From Acidobacteriota bacterium (GTDB lineage Bacteria; Acidobacteriota; Terriglobia; Acidiferrales; UBA7541), in the NCBI GenBank assembly GCA_003224055.1, contig QHYE01000024.1, positions 1-64,000 of the forward strand: DNA of 64,000 bases, written 5' to 3'. Positions 19,385 through 28,419 of this stretch are shown here, in pieces. The translations under genes were made by a program, and so were the position numbers. Under the pieces are notes generated by a model. The model ran no database searches. It worked only from the letters and a program-made list of their open reading frames with translations, and had not been told where the DNA came from. Each line of letters starts with the position of its first letter. Position 1 is the first letter of the stretch.

Positions 19385-19494
19385 GCGCGCCCTGCTCACT
19401 GTAACCGGGCAGTTTTAAGAAAGTATCACTCCCGATGTTTGTACTTGACCCCTGGTCCAGAACCTGTAGTATACTGCATGTCAGCGTTCATACC

Positions 19495-20406
19495 ATGGCC
19501 ACCTCTACCGGCGTCGCTTCCAAATCTGTCTCTCTGCGGCGTGGCGCTCCCATTCGCGAGCGTGAGTTTCTGCTTTTCGTCGGCACGCGCGTTCGAGAGC
19601 TTCGTAATCGCCGCGGCATGACCCGCAAAATGGTAGCGCAGGAAGGCGACGTTTCGGAGCGGCATTTGGCACAGTTGGAGTCCGGTGGGGGAAACATCTC
19701 GATCTTGCTTCTGCGAAGAATCGCCGAAGTCCTCAACGTTTCCCTGGCGGAATTGTTTGCGCCCCGCGTGGAAGAACAGGCTGAGAAACAAACCATTCGG
19801 CGTTTCCTCCAGCGGATTCCTGCTCATCGCCTCGAGGAAGTTGTAGCTCGGCTGATGCGCGAGTTCGGCGCGGACGAAACTTTGCGGCGCAAGCGCATCG
19901 CGCTAATCGGGCTGCGCGGCGCGGGAAAATCGACGCTGGGATCGCGACTGGCCGAGGATTCCCGCATTCCGTTTATTGAATTGGACCATGAAATTGAAAA
20001 AGAAACGGGGATGCCTCTCGCGGAAATTTTCTCTCTGTACGGCCAATCCGGTTACCGCGCGATCGAGAAGCGCACGCTGCAGCGCGTCCTGAAGGATACC
20101 CGGCCCGCGGTGCTTTCCATCGGTGGCGGCGTGGTCTCCGAAAAAGAAACCTACGATTTTCTTTTGGCCCACTGTTACACCGTATGGGTCAAGGCGCAGC
20201 CGGAAGAGCACATGTCCCGCGTTATCGCCCAGGGCGATCTTCGAGCCATGGCCGGGAGTGATCAGGCCATGGACGATCTGCGAAAAATTTTGGAAGCTCG
20301 CGAACCGCTCTATCGAAGAGCGGATATGGTTCTGGACACTTCGAACTCTTCCGTGGACCAAAGTCTTTCAAGGCTCAAAACGGCATTGCAGACTCATTTG
20401 CAGTAG
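19495..20406 (+). CDS. boxR: BoxR/BzdR-type regulator: XRE helix-turn-helix fused to shikimate-kinase-like domain
   Basis: HTH: VGTRVRELRNRRGMTRKMVAQEGDVSERHLAQLESGGGNISILLLRRIAEVLNVSLAELF; P-loop and SK-like part: RRKRIALIGLRGAGKSTLGSRLAEDSRIPFIELDHEIEKETGMPLAEIFSLYGQSGYRAIEKRTLQRVL. Confidence 0.93.
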   Translation: MATSTGVASKSVSLRRGAPIREREFLLFVGTRVRELRNRRGMTRKMVAQEGDVSERHLAQLESGGGNISILLLRRIAEVLNVSLAELFAPRVEEQAEKQTIRRFLQRIPAHRLEEVVARLMREFGADETLRRKRIALIGLRGAGKSTLGSRLAEDSRIPFIELDHEIEKETGMPLAEIFSLYGQSGYRAIEKRTLQRVLKDTRPAVLSIGGGVVSEKETYDFLLAHCYTVWVKAQPEEHMSRVIAQGDLRAMAGSDQAMDDLRKILEAREPLYRRADMVLDTSNSSVDQSLSRLKTALQTHLQ

Positions 20407-20415
20407 GAGGAATTT

Positions 20416-22098
20416 GTGGACGTTGTCGCAACGCAGGAGTCTCAGGGAAAGACCGAAGCGCTCGATTTTCAAACCGATCCTTCGCGCTACAAACATTGGC
20501 GGTTGTCCTTCGACGGCCCGGTTGCCACGCTGACCATGGACGTGGCCGAAGACGGCGGAATCCGGCCCGGTTACAAATTGAAGTTGAATTCCTACGATCT
20601 CGGAGTGGACATCGAACTCCACGACGCGCTCCAGCGCATCCGCTTTGAACATCCTGAAATCCGTTCGGTGGTGATCACCAGCGCGAAGAACCGCATTTTC
20701 TGCTCTGGCGCAAATATCTACATGCTTGGTCTTTCTTCTCATGCGTGGAAAGTGAATTTCTGCAAATTCACCAACGAAACGCGAAATGGAATGGAAGACT
20801 CCAGCGCGCACTCCGGGCTGAAATTCATCGCGGCGTGCAACGGAACCACGGCGGGCGGAGGCTATGAATTGGCTCTCGCCTGCGATGAAATCATTTTGAT
20901 CGATGACCGTTCCTCCGCCGTGAGCCTGCCGGAGCTGCCGCTGTTGGGCGTTCTTCCCGGAACGGGTGGGTTGACACGCATCACCGACAAGAGAAAAGTC
21001 CGCCGCGACCACGCCGACATTTTCTGTACCAATCAAGACGGCGTCCGCGGCCAACGTGCCAAAGACTGGCGTCTCGTCGATGAAATTGTGAAGCCCCAGC
21101 AGTTCTCCGAGCACGTGAAACAGCGCGCCCTGAAACTTGCCGCGCAAAGTGATCGCCCCGCCGGCGCAAAGGGCATTTCTCTCACCCCTCTGAAACGTAC
21201 CGTCGACGCCGCGGGCCTGCACTACGAATATGTCGATGTCCTGTTCAATCGTGAAGCGCGGACAGCAACGTTCACCGTCCGCGCACCGCAGGCCTTCACC
21301 GAAGACACATTAGAAAAGGCTCTTGCAGCCGGCGCCTCCTGGTGGCCTCTGCAAATGTCGCGCGAACTGGACGACGCCATCCTGACTCTTCGCGCAAGTG
21401 AATTGGAATTAGGGCTTTGGATTTTCAAAACCGCCGGAAATCCCACCGCCGTTCTCGCCAACGACGAATTCATCTTGAAGCATCAGGACAACTGGTTCGT
21501 CCGGGAAGTTTTGGGAATGATGCGGCGCACTTTCGCGCGCATCGATGTCACCTCGCGCTCGATTTTCGCCATCGTCGAACCCGATTCCTGTTTTGCCGGT
21601 ACGCTCTTGGAACTGGCGTTGGCTGCCGACCGTGTCTACATGCGTGACACTCAGGAAAGCGAAAGCGCTGCCGCGCTAATCCTTTCGAAAATGAATTTCG
21701 GTCCACTCCCCATGGTCAATCATCTTTCACGCCTGGCCGCGCGCTTCTATGAAGACGAAGCGCAACTCAGTTCGCTCCGCGATCGCATCGAAACAAGGTT
21801 GCCGGCCCGCGAGGCGCTCGAAGCCGGCCTCGTCACTTCTGCACCCGATGACCTCGATTGGGAAGACGAACTTCGCCAGGCCATCGAATCCCGCGCCGCG
21901 CAATCGCCTGACGCGCTCGCTGGCCTCGAAGCCAATCTGCGTTTCGGTCCGCCCGAATCTCTCGAAACCCGCGTTTTTGGCCGGCTTTCCGCCTGGCAGA
22001 ACTGGATCTTCATTCGCCCCAACGCCGTGGGAACAAACGGCGCGCTGAAAGTCTACGGCACCGGCGCTCCCGTGAAATTCAACTGGGAAAGAGTTTAA
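20416..22098 (+). CDS. boxC: 2,3-epoxybenzoyl-CoA dihydrolase (BoxC; enoyl-CoA hydratase superfamily)
   Basis: LDFQTDPSRYKHWRLSFDGPVATLTMDVAEDGGIRPGYKLKLNSYDLGVDIELHDALQRIRFEHPEIRSVVITSAKNRIFCSGANIYMLGLSSHAWKVNFCKFTNETRNGMEDSSAHSGLKFIAACNGTTAGGGYELALACDEI; length and motifs of BoxC. GTG start. Confidence 0.94.
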   Translation: MDVVATQESQGKTEALDFQTDPSRYKHWRLSFDGPVATLTMDVAEDGGIRPGYKLKLNSYDLGVDIELHDALQRIRFEHPEIRSVVITSAKNRIFCSGANIYMLGLSSHAWKVNFCKFTNETRNGMEDSSAHSGLKFIAACNGTTAGGGYELALACDEIILIDDRSSAVSLPELPLLGVLPGTGGLTRITDKRKVRRDHADIFCTNQDGVRGQRAKDWRLVDEIVKPQQFSEHVKQRALKLAAQSDRPAGAKGISLTPLKRTVDAAGLHYEYVDVLFNREARTATFTVRAPQAFTEDTLEKALAAGASWWPLQMSRELDDAILTLRASELELGLWIFKTAGNPTAVLANDEFILKHQDNWFVREVLGMMRRTFARIDVTSRSIFAIVEPDSCFAGTLLELALAADRVYMRDTQESESAAALILSKMNFGPLPMVNHLSRLAARFYEDEAQLSSLRDRIETRLPAREALEAGLVTSAPDDLDWEDELRQAIESRAAQSPDALAGLEANLRFGPPESLETRVFGRLSAWQNWIFIRPNAVGTNGALKVYGTGAPVKFNWERV

Positions 22099-22141
22099 AC
22101 AACCGGGCGAACGCCGATCCGATTCCTGCAAGGAGATTCGC

Positions 22142-23566
22142 ATGATCAATTACACCGAAAAAATTCCCAACAACGTCGATCTGGGACGCGACCGCGTCCT
22201 GCAACGCGCCCTCGAGCACTGGCAGCCCGCCTACATGGGTTGGTGGTACGACATGGGCCCGGACGAGAGCCACAACTATGAAGTTTATTTGCGGACCGCC
22301 ATCAGCGTGGAACCCGACGGCTGGGCGCAGTTCGGCTACGTCAAGATGCCGGACTACCGCTGGGGAATTTTTCTCCAGCCGCGCGACGAGAAGCGCGAAG
22401 TAAATTTCGGCGCTCACAAGGGGCAGCCCGCCTGGCAGGAAGTCCCCGGCGAATACCGTTCCACCCTTCGCCGCATCATCGTCACCCAGGGAGACACCGA
22501 GCCCGCTTCCGTCGAACAGCAGCGCATGCTCGGCGCTTCTTGTCCTTCCATGTACGACCTCCGGAATATCTTCCAGGTCAACGTGGAAGAAGGGCGCCAC
22601 CTTTGGGCCATGGTTTACCTGCTGCATCGCTATTTCGGACGCGACGGCCGCGAGGAAGCCGAATCCCTCCTCGCGCGGCGCTCCGGCGACACCGACAATC
22701 CCCGCATTCTCGGTGCGTTCAACGAACCGACTCCCGACTGGCTCGCTTTCTATATGTTCACGTTCTTCACCGACCGCGACGGCAAATTCCAGCTTTGCGC
22801 GCTCGCTGAATCTGGTTTTGATCCTCTTTCTCGCACCTGCCGCTTCATGCTCACCGAGGAAGCCCACCACATGTTCGTCGGCGAAACCGGCGTCAGCCGC
22901 ATCATTCAGCGCACCTGTGAAGTGATGAAGGAACATAAACTCGATGACCCCTCGGATGTGCGCGCCCTGGGCGTGATTGATCTCCAGACGATTCAGAAGT
23001 ACCTAAATTTTCACTACAGCGTAACTCTGGATCTCTACGGTTCGGACGTTTCTTCGAACGCTGCGAATTATTTCACCAGCGGCCTGAAAGGACGCTTCCG
23101 TGAAACTAAACTGGATGACGATCACGTTTTGAGCGAGGCGGAATACCCCGTGTTCGAAGTCGTCAACGGAAAAATCCTTGCCAAGTCCGTCCCGGCGTTG
23201 ACCGCTCTGAACGAACGCCTGCGCGATGATTACATCGAAGAGATCGCCGATGGCGTGGCCCGCTGGCAACGCGTCATTGACAATGCCGACATCTCCTTCC
23301 GTTTGACCCTGCCGCACAAGGGCTTCCATCGCGAAATCGGCAATTTCGCGGGACACTTTATCAGCCCCGAAGGAGAAGTCTTGAGCGAGGAATCCTGGAA
23401 GAAGCGTGAATCCCAGTGGCTGCCGACTCCCGAGGACCATGCCTTCGTCCAGTCGCTCATGAGCGGCCGTGTCGTCGAGCTCGGTAAGTTTGCGAATTGG
23501 ATTGCTCCCCCGGCGCGCGGGGTGAATAATCAGCCGCTGAACTTTGAATACGTTCGCTTCAATTGA
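22142..23566 (+). CDS. boxB: Benzoyl-CoA 2,3-epoxidase oxygenase subunit (BoxB)
   Basis: MINYTEKIPNNVDLGRDRVLQRALEHWQPAYMGWWYDMGPDESHNYEVYLRTAISVEPDGWAQFGYVKMPDYRWGIFL...QVNVEEGRHLWAMVYLLHRYFGRDGREEAESLLARRSGD...FMLTEEAHHMFVGETGVSRIIQRTCEVM; diiron ferritin-like motifs. Confidence 0.95.
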   Translation: MINYTEKIPNNVDLGRDRVLQRALEHWQPAYMGWWYDMGPDESHNYEVYLRTAISVEPDGWAQFGYVKMPDYRWGIFLQPRDEKREVNFGAHKGQPAWQEVPGEYRSTLRRIIVTQGDTEPASVEQQRMLGASCPSMYDLRNIFQVNVEEGRHLWAMVYLLHRYFGRDGREEAESLLARRSGDTDNPRILGAFNEPTPDWLAFYMFTFFTDRDGKFQLCALAESGFDPLSRTCRFMLTEEAHHMFVGETGVSRIIQRTCEVMKEHKLDDPSDVRALGVIDLQTIQKYLNFHYSVTLDLYGSDVSSNAANYFTSGLKGRFRETKLDDDHVLSEAEYPVFEVVNGKILAKSVPALTALNERLRDDYIEEIADGVARWQRVIDNADISFRLTLPHKGFHREIGNFAGHFISPEGEVLSEESWKKRESQWLPTPEDHAFVQSLMSGRVVELGKFANWIAPPARGVNNQPLNFEYVRFN

Positions 23567-23608
23567 TCGCAAGAGTGAACGCCTAAATTCCGTCGAAGGA
23601 CGCGACTT

Positions 23609-24457
23609 CTGCAGCCCATCATAGACATCCACGTCCACATCATGCCGTATCACATGATGAAGCCATCCGCGCTCGAATTGATGAAGCACGGACGCAAGGA
23701 CTACGCCGATGTCGAACGGTATTGTGCAAACCCGAAAGAATTTCTCGGCCTGCTCGACCGTCTTGGCGTCGAGCGCGCCGGCCTCATCAATTACGTTGCC
23801 CCGAAAATTATCGGGTTTACTCCCGAAGCGAACGATTGGATCGCGAAGTATTGCAAAGCGGCGCCGGACCGCCTGATCGCATTCGGTGGAGTGCTGCCCG
23901 GAACCGTTCCCGACGCCGGCGCCGAAGTGGACCGGATGACCAAACTCGGTATTCGCGCCATCAAGTTGCATCCGTCGCACCAGGTGCTCTCACCAAACGA
24001 ATACATGGACGGCAATCATGAGCTGGCGGCGGTTTACGAGCGCGCCCAGGCAAATGGCATGCCCGTGATGATTCACACGGGGACCTCCATTTTCCCGGGA
24101 GCCAGAAATCTTCATGCGCAGCCGCTCTTGTGCGATGACGTCGCCATCGATTATCCCGATCTCGTTGTGATTCTCGCCCATGGCGGAAGGCCGCTCTGGA
24201 TGGAGGAAGCGTTTTTCCTGGTTCGCCGCCACAAGAACATGCACATGGATATCTCCGGCATCCCTCCCCAGAAACTCTTGGAGTATTTTCCGCGTATCGA
24301 AGAGATTGCCGATAAGGTTCTCTGGGGAACGGATTGGCCGGGGCCCGGCGTGCCCGAGATCAAGGGCAATATTGAGAAGTTCCACGCGCTGCCGATTCGG
24401 GACGAGGGCAAGCGCAAGATTCTATACGACAATGCCGCGCGGCTCTTTCCGCGCTAA
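23609..24457 (+). CDS. Amidohydrolase-family (amidohydro_2 / TIM-barrel) hydrolase, probably with a non-ATG start
   Basis: ...LQPIIDIHVHIMPYHMMKPSALELMKHGRKDYADVERYC...ILAHGGRPLWMEEAFFLVRRHKNMHMDISGIPPQKLLEYFPRIEEIADKVLWGTDWPGPGVPEIKGNIEKF. HxH metal motif lies upstream of the first ATG (23642). Confidence 0.82.
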   Translation: MQPIIDIHVHIMPYHMMKPSALELMKHGRKDYADVERYCANPKEFLGLLDRLGVERAGLINYVAPKIIGFTPEANDWIAKYCKAAPDRLIAFGGVLPGTVPDAGAEVDRMTKLGIRAIKLHPSHQVLSPNEYMDGNHELAAVYERAQANGMPVMIHTGTSIFPGARNLHAQPLLCDDVAIDYPDLVVILAHGGRPLWMEEAFFLVRRHKNMHMDISGIPPQKLLEYFPRIEEIADKVLWGTDWPGPGVPEIKGNIEKFHALPIRDEGKRKILYDNAARLFPR

Positions 24458-24500
24458 GCAGTTCACGGTCGGCTATTTTGGGAATGTCCCTCTGCTGTGC

Positions 24501-24533
24501 TGAACGGCTGTTCATTATCTGAACACGCGTTCG
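24501..24533. promoter_or_regulatory. Two tandem palindromes, candidate TetR-family operator
   Basis: TGAAC-GGCT-GTTCA (24501-24514) and TGAAC-ACGC-GTTCG (24520-24533), centres 19 bp apart, upstream of the TetR gene. Confidence 0.6.
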
Positions 24534-24537
24534 TATT

Positions 24538-25335
24538 TTGTTGACACCGGTGCCCCCGCCGCGTAACTTTAGGAATGTCCGTGGTGCGCGCCGCAAGGAG
24601 GCCCAATTGTCTGGCAAAGGGATCAGAACCCGGGACAAGGCCCGTGTTGAGCGCCGCTATCTTGCCCGCCGCCTGGAAATCCTGCGTGCTGCCGGAAAAC
24701 AATTCCGCGTCAGCGGCTTTGCCGAAACCGGCATGCGCGACATCGCCGCCGCCGCCGACCTCTCTCCCGCCAATCTCTACAACTACTTCCAGGGGAAACA
24801 CGAAATTCTTTTTTTCTGCCAGGATGTTTCCCTCAACCGCCTGGTCGCGGCCCTCGAGAAGGCCCGCCGCTCGAGAGCCGGCGCCGCCGAGAAGTTCCGA
24901 CTGGTAATCATCTCCCATCTGCGCTGCGTCCTCGACGAAGTCGAAGGATCGGCCGCGCATCTCTTGACCAGCGCTTTGCCGCCGCGCTTGCAACGGTCCC
25001 TGGTCGTAAAACGTGATCGCTACGAAGAGGGTGTGCGTCAACTCATTGTCGCAGGCACCCGCACCGGAGAGTTCGTGCCTTGTGATCCTGCGCTCGCCGC
25101 GCGCGCCGTCCTCGGAGCCCTGAACTGGAGCGTTCGCTGGTTCAATCCCGACGGCGCTATGACTGCCGCCGAAATCGCCGAAGGCTTCGCGGATTATCTG
25201 ATTCGCGGATTGCTGTCCAAACCCGATTCTCTCCGCCGCCTTGGCTCGGCCAGAGAGTTGTCCCGCCCGGTCCGCAAATTCCTTCCGCCCGGCGTGAAGC
25301 AGCAGGTAGCGGCCGCACGATTTTCCGAGAGGTGA
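24538..25335 (+). CDS. TetR/AcrR-family transcriptional regulator (start may be TTG at 24607)
   Basis: RRLEILRAAGKQFRVSGFAETGMRDIAAAADLSPANLYNYFQGKHEILFFCQDVSLNRLVAAL; TetR_N HTH. Confidence 0.9.
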   Translation: MLTPVPPPRNFRNVRGARRKEAQLSGKGIRTRDKARVERRYLARRLEILRAAGKQFRVSGFAETGMRDIAAAADLSPANLYNYFQGKHEILFFCQDVSLNRLVAALEKARRSRAGAAEKFRLVIISHLRCVLDEVEGSAAHLLTSALPPRLQRSLVVKRDRYEEGVRQLIVAGTRTGEFVPCDPALAARAVLGALNWSVRWFNPDGAMTAAEIAEGFADYLIRGLLSKPDSLRRLGSARELSRPVRKFLPPGVKQQVAAARFSER

Positions 25336-25341
25336 TGGACT

Positions 25342-25857
25342 GTGATCACACTTCCTGTCGCGTCGCAAAAAACATCTCACGTTCGAATGACGCTCAACGG
25401 TGAGCAAGTAGACGTCTCTTTCGCACCCTACAAAACTCTCCTCGAAGTCCTTCGCGAGGATCTCGGCCACACTGGCACGAAGCATGGCTGTGAACTGGGA
25501 GAGTGCGGCGCGTGCGCCGTTCTTCTGGACGGCAAGCCCGTGCTCTCCTGCTTGGTCCTTGGCGTTGAGTGCGACTCCAGGAATGTCCTGACCGTCGAAG
25601 GCCTCGGCTTGGAAGGAACTCTGCATCCTCTCCAGGATGCCTTCGCCGATCTCGGCGCGGCGCAGTGCGGATACTGCACGCCCGCGATTCTGGTCACCGC
25701 GAAATCCTTGCTGGACCAGCATCCTCACGCCACTCGCGATCAGATTCGCGCGGCGCTCTCCGGCGTCCTGTGCCGGTGCACCGGATATCTCCAGATTTTT
25801 GAGGCCGTCGAGTCCGCCATGGTCAAGATTGCGCAACAGAACGGATCAGCGAGATAG
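25342..25857 (+). CDS. hcrC: 4-hydroxybenzoyl-CoA reductase-like gamma subunit ([2Fe-2S], xanthine oxidase family)
   Basis: HGCELGECGACAVLLDGKPVLSCLVL and CGYCTPAILVTAKSLLDQHPHATRDQIRAALSGVLCRCTGYLQI; two [2Fe-2S] motifs; operon with XO alpha and beta subunits. GTG start. Confidence 0.9.
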   Translation: MITLPVASQKTSHVRMTLNGEQVDVSFAPYKTLLEVLREDLGHTGTKHGCELGECGACAVLLDGKPVLSCLVLGVECDSRNVLTVEGLGLEGTLHPLQDAFADLGAAQCGYCTPAILVTAKSLLDQHPHATRDQIRAALSGVLCRCTGYLQIFEAVESAMVKIAQQNGSAR

Positions 25858-25902
25858 CATCCGAGTGCGCGGCTGCCTAGCGCCGCGCAGTTAGGAGGGT
25901 AC

Positions 25903-28419
25903 TTGCCAATTCAAAAAGATTCGCCGGAACGTCCCGCGAAAGATTCTCCAGCCAGCGCTGGAGAATTTCGCGTCATCGGCGTCCCACGCCGCCGGGTGGA
26001 CGCCCGCGCAAAAGTGACCGGTCAAACGCGCTTCGCCGACGACATCTTCCTGCCGCGCATAGCGCATTGCAAACTCCTGCGCTCCCCGCATCCGCACGCC
26101 CGCATTCGAAAGATCGACACCTCCCGCGCCCTCGCTCACCCCGGAGTCTATCTGGTCCTAACCGGGAAAGACCTGCCCATCGAGTACGGGATTCTTCCCG
26201 TCAGCCAGGACGAGCAAGCCCTCTGCCTCGATCATGTGCGCCACGTCGGTGATCCCATCGCTGCCGTCATCGCCCGCGAGGAACTCACCGCGTTTGAAGC
26301 TCTGGACCTCATCGACGTCGACTACGAAATTCTCGCCACCATCTCCGATCCCGAAGAAGCTCTCGCCACTCCCGAACCGCGCATTCACGAGTACGGCGAA
26401 GAAGGCAACATTCATAAGCGCGTCGCCCTGGAATTCGGCGATGTTGAAAAGTCTTTCGCCGAAGCCGACGAAATCTTTGAAGACATTTTTTTCTACCAGG
26501 GCAGCACGCATCTTCCCATCGAGCAGCACGCCGCCGTCGCCATTAAGGATCCCGAAGGGAAGCTTACGATCTGGTCCAGCACCCAAACCCCGCACTACCT
26601 TCATCGCGCTCTCGCCAAAGTTCTGCAGATGCCTCCCGCGCATATTCGCGTCAGCGCCACGCCCAATGGCGGAGGCTTTGGCGGAAAGAGCGATCCCTTC
26701 AATCACGAAATCGTCGTGGCCAAGGCCGCGCTCCTCCTGGATCGCCCCGTCAAGATTTGCCTCACGCGCGAGGAAGTTTTTTATTGTCACCGCGGCCGTC
26801 ATCCCGTCCTGATGAAATTCAAGACCGGCGTCAAGAAGGACGGCGCCATCACCGGAATGCATCTCCAGACGTTGATCGATGGGGGCGGCTACGGCTCCTA
26901 CGGTGTCGCCAGTACTTTTTATACCGGTGCGCTGCAGACCACCACCTACCACATCCCGCGCTATCGTTTCGAGGGCTGCCGCACGTTCACCAACAAACCG
27001 CCATGCGGGCCCAAGCGCGGCCATGGCACTGTGCAGCCGCGCTTCGGCCAGGAAGTCCAGCTCGACAAGATCGCCGAGAAACTCAAAATCGACCCCGCCG
27101 ACCTGCGCCTCCGCATCGTCGAATCTCCCAACACCGTGACAGCAAATTATCTTCGCTTGAGTACGGTTAATCTTTCCGAATGCATTCGCCGCGTCGTAAA
27201 AACCTCCGATTGGAAAGAGAAATTCCGGAAACTGCCCGAAGGCCGCGGTGTCGGACTTGCCTGTTCCGCCTATCTCACGGGCGCAGGACTTGCCATTTAT
27301 TGGAACAAAATGCCGCAATCCGGAGTGCAGCTCAAGCTCGACCGCGGCGGTGGCGTCGCCATTTTCTGCGGCGCCACGGAGATCGGACAGGGCTCCGACG
27401 ATGTCCTGGCGGGAATCGTCGCCGAAGTTCTGGGCATCGACACCTTCGACATCCGTCTCTTTACCGGCGACACGGACTTGGGGCCTGTCGACCTCGGCTC
27501 GTATTCGAGCCGCGTCACCATCATGGCCGGCAATGCCGCCTTGCAAGCGGCCGAGCGCGCCAGGGAACTGCTTGCCGAAGCGGTCGCCATTCGCCTCGAA
27601 GTGCCCAAGGAGCGCCTGCGTTTCGCCGAAAAATCTGTTTTTGATTCCGCCGCCCCGGAAAAAAGAGTGCCCTTCCACGAAGCCGTCTGCCTGGCCGAGG
27701 CGCGTTTCGGCACCATCGGCACCGTCGGCTCTTACACTCCCCCGAAATCTCCAGCGCTGTACAAAGGCGGCGGTGTCGGTCCGTCCCCCACCTATTCTTA
27801 TACCGCCGCAGTCATCGAAGTCGCCGTGAATCCCCTGACCGGATGGATCACCGTACCCAAGATCTGGATCGCCCACGACATCGGCCGCCCTCTCAACCCT
27901 CCCCTCGTCCGAGGTCAAGTCGAGGGCAGCGTCTACATGGGCCTCGGCGAAGCCCTCATGGAAGAACAGGAATTCCGCCGTCTTCCCAAAAAGCTCTCCC
28001 ACGCCCTCGTGCACAAATTTCCCTCCATGCTGGAATACAAGAGTCCCACTTCGCTCGACATGCCCGAAGTGGTCACCGAGTTGGTCGAGGAACCCGATCC
28101 CCGTGGCCCCTTTGGCGCCAAGGAAGTCGGTCAGGGTCCACTTCTGCCCATCATGCCCGCCGTGGCCAACGCGGTTTACGACGCCATCGGCGTTCGAATC
28201 GATGAAGTCCCGATAACTCCTGAGAAAATAGTGAAAGCGCTCGCGGAAAAAAGGGCGGGCCGCGATCCGCGCTATGGGCCGAGCCACTTTCCGCATGTCG
28301 ATTGGCCGGAAGCGCTCCGCGTTCCTCCCCCGTGGGAAGGCGGCGACGGCAACGCTGTCAACGATGTCCCGCGCCATTCGAAACCGCGCCCCGAGAAAGA
28401 AAAGGTACTCAGCTCATGA
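25903..28419 (+). CDS. hcrA: 4-hydroxybenzoyl-CoA reductase-like alpha (molybdopterin) subunit, xanthine dehydrogenase family
   Basis: RVIGVPRRRVDARAKVTGQTRFADDIFLPRIAHCKLLRSPHPHARIRKIDTSRALAHPGVYLVLTGKDLPIEYGILPVSQDEQALCLDHVRHVGDPIAAVIAREE; Moco-binding motifs (NGGGFGGKSD, GATEIGQGSDDVLAGIVAEVLG, PRGPFGAKEVGQGPLLPIMPAVANAVYDAIG). TTG start. Confidence 0.9.
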   Translation: MPIQKDSPERPAKDSPASAGEFRVIGVPRRRVDARAKVTGQTRFADDIFLPRIAHCKLLRSPHPHARIRKIDTSRALAHPGVYLVLTGKDLPIEYGILPVSQDEQALCLDHVRHVGDPIAAVIAREELTAFEALDLIDVDYEILATISDPEEALATPEPRIHEYGEEGNIHKRVALEFGDVEKSFAEADEIFEDIFFYQGSTHLPIEQHAAVAIKDPEGKLTIWSSTQTPHYLHRALAKVLQMPPAHIRVSATPNGGGFGGKSDPFNHEIVVAKAALLLDRPVKICLTREEVFYCHRGRHPVLMKFKTGVKKDGAITGMHLQTLIDGGGYGSYGVASTFYTGALQTTTYHIPRYRFEGCRTFTNKPPCGPKRGHGTVQPRFGQEVQLDKIAEKLKIDPADLRLRIVESPNTVTANYLRLSTVNLSECIRRVVKTSDWKEKFRKLPEGRGVGLACSAYLTGAGLAIYWNKMPQSGVQLKLDRGGGVAIFCGATEIGQGSDDVLAGIVAEVLGIDTFDIRLFTGDTDLGPVDLGSYSSRVTIMAGNAALQAAERARELLAEAVAIRLEVPKERLRFAEKSVFDSAAPEKRVPFHEAVCLAEARFGTIGTVGSYTPPKSPALYKGGGVGPSPTYSYTAAVIEVAVNPLTGWITVPKIWIAHDIGRPLNPPLVRGQVEGSVYMGLGEALMEEQEFRRLPKKLSHALVHKFPSMLEYKSPTSLDMPEVVTELVEEPDPRGPFGAKEVGQGPLLPIMPAVANAVYDAIGVRIDEVPITPEKIVKALAEKRAGRDPRYGPSHFPHVDWPEALRVPPPWEGGDGNAVNDVPRHSKPRPEKEKVLSS

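Noticed and set aside
24463-25836. 457-aa minus-strand ORF
   Set aside because: Antisense to TetR and hcrC; no family resemblance.
26158-28377. 739-aa minus-strand ORF
   Set aside because: Fully antisense to hcrA; a mirror ORF from high-GC codon bias with no recognisable family.
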